A stretch of DNA of 64,000 nt from Agromyces soli. GTDB lineage: Bacteria > Actinomycetota > Actinomycetes > Actinomycetales > Microbacteriaceae. Shown here in pieces: positions 58,618 to 64,000 of this stretch (the stretch's first letter is position 1; each line of letters begins with the position of its first letter). A model generated the notes under the pieces. That model did not search any database. It saw only the letters and a program-made list of their open reading frames with translations, and was not told the origin of the DNA. Position numbers and translations under genes: made by a program. The DNA lies in contig NZ_CP094533.1 of the NCBI RefSeq assembly GCF_022811605.1, positions 1,612,001-1,676,000 of the forward strand. The letters are read 5' to 3'.

Positions 58618-60210
58618 ATGAGATCCCTCACAGCCAAGCTCGCGGTGCCCGCCGGCGCCGTCGCCTTGACGCTCGCGCTCGCCGGATGCGCCGGAGGCAA
58701 CAGCACCTCCAACGCGGGCGACCAGACGCTCACCGTCGACACCTCATTCGTCGTGAAGACACTCGACCCCGGCACAGTGTACGAGCAGACGGGCAACATC
58801 GCCGTGCACGCGCTCTACGACACCCTGGTGACGTACGAGGGTTCGGACGTCACGACCCTCCAGCCCGAGCTCGCCGAGAGCTGGGAGCAGTCGAGTGACG
58901 GCACCACCTGGACCTTCACCCTCCGCGACGACGCGGTCTTCTCGGATGGCGCCGCCGTCACCGCCGAGGACGCCGTCTTCAGCCTCAACCGACTGAAGAA
59001 CCTGCAGGGCTCCGCCTCGCAGACCGTGCAGGGCCTCGACTTCGCCGCCGAGGGGGACGACACGGTCGTCGTCACCTCCGCGACGCCGAACCCCGACGTC
59101 CCGGTCATCCTCGCGATGCCCGCGGCGAGCGTGCTGAACTCGGCCGAGGCCAAGAAGCTCGGCGCGACCGACGCCGAGGACGCCGCCACGAGCGACCAGA
59201 TCGGCACCCAGCTCGACACCGCCAGCCTCGGCAGCGGCCCGTACGTGCTGAAGAGCTACGACCCGAGCACGAAGATCGTGCTCACCGCGAACCCGAAGTA
59301 CTGGGGCGAGCAGCCGGCCTACAGCCGCGTCGTCATCCAGAACGTCGACGTGCAGAACCAGAAGCTCACCATCTCGAAGGCCAAGGGCGACGAGATCGCG
59401 CTCGACCTCTCGGGCCCGCAGGCCGCCGAGCTGTCCGACGACCTCCAGGTCTCGGGCGTCGCCGACACCTCGTACTTCCTGAGCCTCAACCAGGACCCGG
59501 CCGTCTCGGCCGTCACCTCGAACCCGGCGTTCATCAAGGCCCTGCGCCTGACCGTCGACGGCGAGGGCCTCGCGAAGCTCTTCGGCGAGGGGGCGACCCC
59601 CGCGGCCGGCCTCGTGCCGCCCGCCTTCGCCGGCGCGCTCGACGAGTCGGAGAACCCCGTGCAGGACCTCGACGGCGCGAAGAAGCTGCTCGCCGACGCG
59701 GGCCTCAGCGACGTGAAGGTGGCGCTCGTCTACCCGGCGATCACCTACCGCGGCGTCGACCTCGGCACCATCGTCACGAAGGTGCAGCAGGACGCCAAGA
59801 AGGCCGGCATCGAGATCGAGCTCACCCCGCAGCCGATCAACGTGTTCCTGCAGTCGCAGTCCGAGGGCAAGAACGAGATCAACTTCTCGCCGAACAGCCT
59901 GAACTACCCGGCCTCGTCGTCGCTCGTGAACAACATGGCCCCCGGCGCCTCGACCTCGCTGCGCACCGGCTGGACCCTGGAGCGCGCCGACCAGTCGGCG
60001 ATCGACGCCAGCAACGCCGTGACCGCGGAGCTCACCCCCGAGGGGCGCAACGAGGCCATGATCGAGTGGCAGCACGTGATGAACGAGGTCTCGCCCTACA
60101 TCGCCCTGGCGAACAACGCCGGCATCGTCGTCGCGACGAGCGACCTGACCGGCGCGGACTACACGCCCGCCGGCTGGACGGTCGACCTCGCGGCGATCGC
60201 CGGCAAGTAG
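58618..60210 (+). CDS. Peptide/nickel-type ABC substrate-binding lipoprotein
   Basis: A 530-residue SBP family 5 protein. The signal peptide ends in lipobox LALAGCAGG (Cys near 23). Typical segments are AVHALYDTLVTYEGSD near residue 63, LAESWEQSSDGTTWTFTLRD near 83 and VFSDGAAVTAEDAVFSLNRL near 105. It binds the substrate outside the cell and hands it to the two permeases. The substrate class (peptide, glutathione, nickel chelate, opine) cannot be fixed. A hairpin follows the stop, consistent with extra binding-protein expression. Confidence 0.94.
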   Translation: MRSLTAKLAVPAGAVALTLALAGCAGGNSTSNAGDQTLTVDTSFVVKTLDPGTVYEQTGNIAVHALYDTLVTYEGSDVTTLQPELAESWEQSSDGTTWTFTLRDDAVFSDGAAVTAEDAVFSLNRLKNLQGSASQTVQGLDFAAEGDDTVVVTSATPNPDVPVILAMPAASVLNSAEAKKLGATDAEDAATSDQIGTQLDTASLGSGPYVLKSYDPSTKIVLTANPKYWGEQPAYSRVVIQNVDVQNQKLTISKAKGDEIALDLSGPQAAELSDDLQVSGVADTSYFLSLNQDPAVSAVTSNPAFIKALRLTVDGEGLAKLFGEGATPAAGLVPPAFAGALDESENPVQDLDGAKKLLADAGLSDVKVALVYPAITYRGVDLGTIVTKVQQDAKKAGIEIELTPQPINVFLQSQSEGKNEINFSPNSLNYPASSSLVNNMAPGASTSLRTGWTLERADQSAIDASNAVTAELTPEGRNEAMIEWQHVMNEVSPYIALANNAGIVVATSDLTGADYTPAGWTVDLAAIAGK

Positions 60211-60222
60211 CCGGAACGGACC

Positions 60223-60260
60223 GCGGGCGCCCCTGCTCTCTTCCTGTCAGGGGCGCCCGC
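60223..60260. terminator. Intercistronic hairpin (attenuator or mRNA stabiliser)
   Basis: Thirteen-base perfect arms GCGGGCGCCCCTG (60223-60235) and its complement (60248-60260), followed by TTCCCCC, lie 12 bases after the binding-protein stop. It probably lowers downstream permease transcription or protects the upstream message. Confidence 0.72.
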
Positions 60261-60333
60261 TTCCCCCGTCGCGCAGGCGACCCCGTCGCGCGAGCGACCA
60301 CCCGTCGCCACCGCGACCCGAGACGGAGCTTCG

Positions 60334-61356
60334 ATGCCACCCCTCCTCAAGATGATCGGCAAACGCCTGCTGAGCGCCATCGTGCTGCTCTGGGGCGTCA
60401 CGGTCGTGACCTTCCTGCTCGTGAACGTCGTCCCCGGCGACGCCGCCGCGGCGAACCTCTCGCAGCAGGCCTACGACGACCCGGAGATCCGGGCCGCCTT
60501 CGAGGCCAAGTGGGGCCTCGACCAGCCGATCTGGGTGCAGTACGTGCGCTACCTCGGCAACATCCTGCAGGGCGACCTCGGCACCTCGCAGCAGACGCAT
60601 CGCCCGGTCGCCGAGGACCTCAGTCAGTACGTGCCGGCGACGATCGAGATCGCGCTGCCGGCCATGGCCCTCGCCATCGTCATCGCGGTCGGCCTCGGCA
60701 TGCTCGCCGCGATGCGCAAGAACCGCCCGACCGACACCGGCATCCGCAGCGCCGCGCTCGTCGGCCTCTCCACCCCGCCGTTCTGGCTCGCGCTCGTCGC
60801 GCTCTACGTCTTCTTCTACCTGCTCGGCTGGGTGCCCAACGGCGGCCGCCTCAGCAACATCTACGACCCGCCGCCCGCGGTCACCGGCATGTACACCGTC
60901 GACGCGGCCATCGCCGGCCAGTGGGACGTCTTCGGCGACGCGCTCTGGCACCTCGTGCTGCCGGTCGGCATCCTCACCGCGCTCACCGTCTCCGGCCTCC
61001 TCCGCTTCGTGCGCTCGGCCATGATCGAGGTGCTGGATGCCGAGTACATCCGCTCGGCGATCGCGAAGGGCCTGCCGCGGCGGATCATCACCTGGCGGCA
61101 CGTGTTCCGCGCGGGCCTCCTGCCGGTGCTCACCGTCTCGGGCCTCATGCTCGCGTCGCTCCTCGGCGGCGCCGTGCTCGTCGAGCAGGTGCTGTCCTGG
61201 CCGGGCCTCGGCCAGTACGCCTACAAGAGCGCCATCTCGCTCGACCTGCAGGCGATCCTCGGCGTGACGCTGTTCATCGCGGTCGTCTACACCCTCATCA
61301 ACCTCCTCGTCGACGTGCTCTACAGCGTCATCGACCCGAGGATCGGAGCGAAATGA
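60334..61356 (+). CDS. Dipeptide-type ABC transporter permease (DppB family)
   Basis: A 340-residue inner-membrane permease with six helices. The family start (LSAIVLLWGVTVVTFLLVNV and VVPGDAA) and a large periplasmic loop with GLDQPIWVQYVRYLGNILQG near residue 60 are visible. The EAA loop DAEYIRSAIAKGLPRRII lies near residue 236. GGAG lies about seven bases before the ATG. It overlaps the next permease gene by four bases. It forms the channel with the DppC-like partner. Confidence 0.93.
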   Translation: MPPLLKMIGKRLLSAIVLLWGVTVVTFLLVNVVPGDAAAANLSQQAYDDPEIRAAFEAKWGLDQPIWVQYVRYLGNILQGDLGTSQQTHRPVAEDLSQYVPATIEIALPAMALAIVIAVGLGMLAAMRKNRPTDTGIRSAALVGLSTPPFWLALVALYVFFYLLGWVPNGGRLSNIYDPPPAVTGMYTVDAAIAGQWDVFGDALWHLVLPVGILTALTVSGLLRFVRSAMIEVLDAEYIRSAIAKGLPRRIITWRHVFRAGLLPVLTVSGLMLASLLGGAVLVEQVLSWPGLGQYAYKSAISLDLQAILGVTLFIAVVYTLINLLVDVLYSVIDPRIGAK

Positions 61357-62261
61357 CCATCCTGCCCTCCGACCGGGTCGCCGTCTCGCGCGCCTCGCGC
61401 TTCCGGCGCGACCGCCTGCGCGTCGGCGGCAGCCTCGGCACAGGGTCGTTCTGGCGACCGCTCACCGTGATCTCCCTCGGCATCATCGTGGTGTGGTGCC
61501 TGCTCGCGGCCTTCGCGCCGTGGGTGGCGCCCTACGACCCGCTCGAGACCGTCGGCGACAACCTGCAGCCGCCGTCCGGCGCGCACTGGATGGGCACCGA
61601 CGACCTCGGCCGCGACGTGCTCAGCCGGCTCATCTGGGGCTCGCGCCTCTCGCTGCCGCTCGCGGTCGCCATCGTCGCGTGCTCGCTCCTCGTCGGCGGC
61701 ATCGTCGGCCTCGCGGCGGGCTACTTCGGCAAGGCCGTCGACAACGTCGCGATGCGGCTCGCCGACCTCGTGCTCGCGTTCCCGCAGATCATCCTCGCGA
61801 TGGCCGTCGCCGCGGCCTTCGGCCCGAGCGTCGGCAACGCGGTGCTCGCGCTCGTCATCGTGTCGTGGCCGCTCTACGCGCGCATCATCCGCAGCTCGGT
61901 GCTGAGCGTCCGCGAGCAGGAGTACGTCGTCGCCGGCCGGATGCTCGGCCTGCCGACGCTGCGCTCGATCGTGAAGGACGTCATCCCGAACAGCGCGGGC
62001 CCCGCCCTCGTGATGTCGACGATCGAGCTCGGCAACGCCATCCTGATGCTCGCCGCCCTGTCGTTCCTCGGCCTCGGCCCGCGGCCCCCGGCCGCCGAGT
62101 GGGGCGCGATGATCGCGCTCGGCTCGCAGAACCTCGGCAACTGGTGGGTGAGCCTGTTCCCCGGCCTCGCCATCCTCACGATCGTGATGGCCTTCAACCT
62201 CCTGGGCGACGCCATCCAGGACCACCTCGACCCCCGGTCGCGGAATGCGAGGACGCGATGA
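61353..62261 (+). CDS. Dipeptide-type ABC transporter permease (DppC family)
   Basis: A 302-residue permease. The N-terminal cytoplasmic stretch is followed by a first helix (residues about 37-55), then the motif HWMGTDDLGRDVLSRLIWGS near residue 85. Further helices and the EAA loop SVREQEYVVAGRMLGLPTLR near residue 190 follow, ending LGDAIQDHLDPR as in DppC/OppC. The start ATG overlaps the DppB-like stop, and the end overlaps the ATPase start, so the whole unit is translationally coupled. Confidence 0.94.
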   Translation: MTILPSDRVAVSRASRFRRDRLRVGGSLGTGSFWRPLTVISLGIIVVWCLLAAFAPWVAPYDPLETVGDNLQPPSGAHWMGTDDLGRDVLSRLIWGSRLSLPLAVAIVACSLLVGGIVGLAAGYFGKAVDNVAMRLADLVLAFPQIILAMAVAAAFGPSVGNAVLALVIVSWPLYARIIRSSVLSVREQEYVVAGRMLGLPTLRSIVKDVIPNSAGPALVMSTIELGNAILMLAALSFLGLGPRPPAAEWGAMIALGSQNLGNWWVSLFPGLAILTIVMAFNLLGDAIQDHLDPRSRNARTR

Positions 62262-63088
62262 CGACCGCAGCCGACCCCCTGCTCTCCGTCGAGGGCCTCT
62301 CGGTGACCATGCCGACCCCGTCGGGGCCGGTCGAGCTCGTGCACCGCACCGACATCGAGATCGGCGAGGGCGAGATCGTCGGCCTCGCCGGCGAGAGCGG
62401 CTCGGGCAAGACGATGACCGCTTCGGCGATCATGGGCATCCTCCCGCCCGGCGCGCGCGCCGGCGGCCGGATCATGTTCGAGGGCCGCGATCTGCTCTCG
62501 CTGAGCCGCGCCGAGCTCGACACGGTGCGCGGCAACCGCATCGCGATCGTGTTCCAGGACCCCTCGGCGGCGCTGCACCCGCTCCTCACGATCGGCACGC
62601 AGCTCACCGAGCACCTGATCCACCACAAGGGCGTCACGAAGAAGCAGGCGAACGCCCGCGCGGTCGAGCTGCTCGACCTCGTGCGCATCCGCGACCCGCA
62701 CCACGCGGTCAAGGCCTTCCCGCACCAGTTCTCCGGGGGCATGCGCCAGCGCGCGGCGATCGCTATCGCGCTCGCGTGCGAGCCGCGACTGCTCATCGCC
62801 GACGAGCCGACGACGGCGCTCGACGTGACCGTGCAGGCCGGCATCCTGCGGCTCTTCGACCGGCTCGCCCGGGAGACCGGGGTCTCGATGCTCTTCATCA
62901 CCCACGACCTCGGCGTCATGAACTCGATCGCCGACCGCACCTACGTGTTCAAGGACGGCACGGTCGTCGAGTCGGGCGTCACCACCACGATCCTGAACGA
63001 GCCGAGCCACGAGTACACGAAGGCGCTCATCGCCTCGCGCGCGCAGTCGCTCGCCGAGGAGCGCGTGCAGCAGGAGGCCCGCCCATGA
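62258..63088 (+). CDS. Dipeptide-type ABC transporter ATPase (DppD family)
   Basis: A 276-residue ATPase. Walker A is GESGSGKTMTASAIMG near residue 46, Q-loop VFQDPSAALHPLLTIG, signature FSGGMRQRAAIAIAL near 160, and Walker B LLIADEPTTALDVTVQ with H-switch ITHDLGVM. The C-terminus is short relative to full DppD (about 330 residues), and the usual oligopeptide C-terminal domain with its iron-sulfur cysteines is missing. It is coupled to the next ATPase. Confidence 0.93.
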   Translation: MTTAADPLLSVEGLSVTMPTPSGPVELVHRTDIEIGEGEIVGLAGESGSGKTMTASAIMGILPPGARAGGRIMFEGRDLLSLSRAELDTVRGNRIAIVFQDPSAALHPLLTIGTQLTEHLIHHKGVTKKQANARAVELLDLVRIRDPHHAVKAFPHQFSGGMRQRAAIAIALACEPRLLIADEPTTALDVTVQAGILRLFDRLARETGVSMLFITHDLGVMNSIADRTYVFKDGTVVESGVTTTILNEPSHEYTKALIASRAQSLAEERVQQEARP

Positions 63089-63942
63089 CCGCCAACGTGC
63101 TCGAACTCGAGGACATCGTCGTCACCCACCGCCGCAGCGGCGGCCCGGCGGTGCAGGCCGTCCGCGGCGTCTCGCTGACCGTCGCGCCCGGCCAGGTCGT
63201 CGGGCTCGTCGGCGAGTCGGGCTGCGGCAAGTCGTCGCTCGCCCGGGTCGCCTGCGGCATCCACGCCCCGACCTCGGGCGCGGTGCGCTTCGAGGGCGCG
63301 CCGCTGGAACCGCTCCGGATGCGGCAGCGGCCCGCCGCCGACCGCAAGCTGCAGATGGTGTTCCAGAACCCCTACGCCTCGCTGAGCCCGCGCCGCACGA
63401 TCGCGAGCCAGCTGCTCGACGGCGCCACGGAGCCGATCCCGCGCGAGCAGCGGGCCGCGGAGGTCGCGCGGCTGCTCGAGCTCGTCGGCCTCGACGCGGC
63501 GGCGGGCAGCCGCTACCCCTCGCAGTTCTCCGGCGGGCAGCGGCAGCGGCTCGCGATCGCCCGCGCCCTCGCCGCGAAGCCGAGCCTCGTCGTCGCCGAC
63601 GAGCCGGTGACGGCGCTCGACGCCTTCTCCTCGGCGCAGATCGTGCAGCTGCTGCAGTCGCTCGTGCGCGAGCTCGGCATGGGGATGCTCTTCATCTCCC
63701 ACGACCTCTCGCTCGTCCGGGCCATCGCCGACGAGACCGCGGTGATGTACGCCGGCGAGATCGTCGAGCGCGGCCCGAGCGAGCAGCTCTGGGAGCGGCC
63801 GACGCATCCCTACACGAAGACCCTCATCGCCGCGATCCCCGAGATCGGACCCGTCAAGAAGCTGCCGGGCCTCGACGAGGACGTCGTCGAACCGGCAGCG
63901 GCCGGCGTCGACGCGGCAGCCACGAACGGAGCATCAGCATGA
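63085..63942 (+). CDS. Dipeptide-type ABC transporter ATPase (DppF family)
   Basis: A 285-residue ATPase. Walker A is GESGCGKSSLARVACG near residue 45, Q-loop VFQNPYASLSPRRTIA, signature FSGGQRQRLAIARAL near 150, and Walker B LVVADEPVTALDAFSS with H-switch ISHDLSLV. The oligopeptide C-terminus reads ERPTHPYTKTLIAAIPEIGP. It pairs with the DppD-like ATPase to power uptake. The GGAGG before the ATG is inside the upstream gene. It overlaps the next start by four bases. Confidence 0.94.
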   Translation: MTANVLELEDIVVTHRRSGGPAVQAVRGVSLTVAPGQVVGLVGESGCGKSSLARVACGIHAPTSGAVRFEGAPLEPLRMRQRPAADRKLQMVFQNPYASLSPRRTIASQLLDGATEPIPREQRAAEVARLLELVGLDAAAGSRYPSQFSGGQRQRLAIARALAAKPSLVVADEPVTALDAFSSAQIVQLLQSLVRELGMGMLFISHDLSLVRAIADETAVMYAGEIVERGPSEQLWERPTHPYTKTLIAAIPEIGPVKKLPGLDEDVVEPAAAGVDAAATNGASA

Positions 63943-64000
63943 CCAACACGACCACCGCCCCCACCCTGCTCGTCGGGGCCCGGATCTTCACCGGCGCGGA
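63939..64000 (+). CDS. Probable amidohydrolase (partial, cut by window end)
   Basis: Only 20 codons are visible: MTNTTTAPTLLVGARIFTGA. The phrase VGARIFTGA matches the first strand of YtcJ-like or imidazolonepropionase-type metal-dependent amidohydrolases. The ATG overlaps the ATPase stop by four bases. If right, the operon imports a compound and hydrolyses it in the cytoplasm. The call rests on one short segment. Confidence 0.5.
   Translation, partial: MTNTTTAPTLLVGARIFTGA

Overview
The window is a 64 kb chromosomal piece from a very GC-rich actinobacterium, most likely a member of the Microbacteriaceae (Agromyces/Microbacterium/Leifsonia type). This rests on the GC-saturated third codon positions, ATGA-coupled operons, frequent GTG starts, many apparently leaderless genes, F420-type luciferase-like enzymes, DUF2510 and baeRF-like proteins, and a dense GGATGCC/GGCATCC word. 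No rRNA, tRNA, CRISPR array, transposase, integrase or prophage gene was seen. Coding density is high. The largest stretch without a conventional gene is 56227-56675, which holds a TPP riboswitch, a 37-codon reading frame and a structured leader upstream of rtcB. The next is 13284-13547, which holds a 22-bp tandem repeat. I saw no uncommented gene-free stretch above 300 bases.

Layout, left part. 1-1282: end of a CUT1 sugar ABC transporter (two permeases). 1344-7617 (minus): a six-gene Mrp Na+/H+ antiporter operon (mrpA with fused B, then C-D-E-F-G), each junction an ATGA overlap. 7729-8949: an ORC1-like AAA ATPase whose promoter carries a 10-bp inverted repeat and which is followed by two perfect 28-bp palindromes. 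9093-13283: sulfurtransferase, an unknown 486-residue protein, a TetR-cupin pair with a clear operator, and a methyltransferase. 13548-17688: FKBP lipoprotein, an ECF transporter module lacking an S component, and a beta-helix protein. 17779-23294: a MacAB-like ABC exporter with lipoprotein and adaptor (minus), divergent from an OmpR-type two-component system. 23311-28098: two luciferase-like flavoenzymes, a baeRF-like protein, a glutaredoxin and a YdeI/DUF1905 protein.

Middle part. 28184-31741: a 1185-residue RecB-like nuclease/RNase H/helicase fusion. 32214-35738: a TetR regulator divergent from an agmatine deiminase-amidase operon. 35801-44550: quinone oxidoreductase, hydrolase, DUF2207-like membrane protein, a 974-residue kinase-aminotransferase fusion, small proteins and a membrane sulfite-oxidase-fold protein. 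44670-51710: FUSC exporter, BCCT transporter divergent from a 5'-3' exonuclease, MsrA, GlxA-type regulator and GAPDH.

Right part. 51912-56306 (minus): TPP riboswitch, thiM, a ThiE-ThiD-TenA trifunctional fusion and a translationally coupled DUF2510 membrane protein. 56411-57842: small reading frame, structured leader and rtcB. 57878-64000: an XRE-cupin regulator divergent from a dipeptide-type ABC importer operon that runs into a probable amidohydrolase cut by the window end.

The strongest candidate for something undescribed is the rtcB leader (56547-56672). It can form a 15-bp bulged stem closing a three-way junction, the 3' strand contains the rtcB Shine-Dalgarno, and a competing upstream hairpin overlaps the 5' strand. 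A second window-wide pattern is a -10-like hexamer (TANNNT or close) ending 6-7 nt before about twenty start codons, which points to leaderless transcripts.
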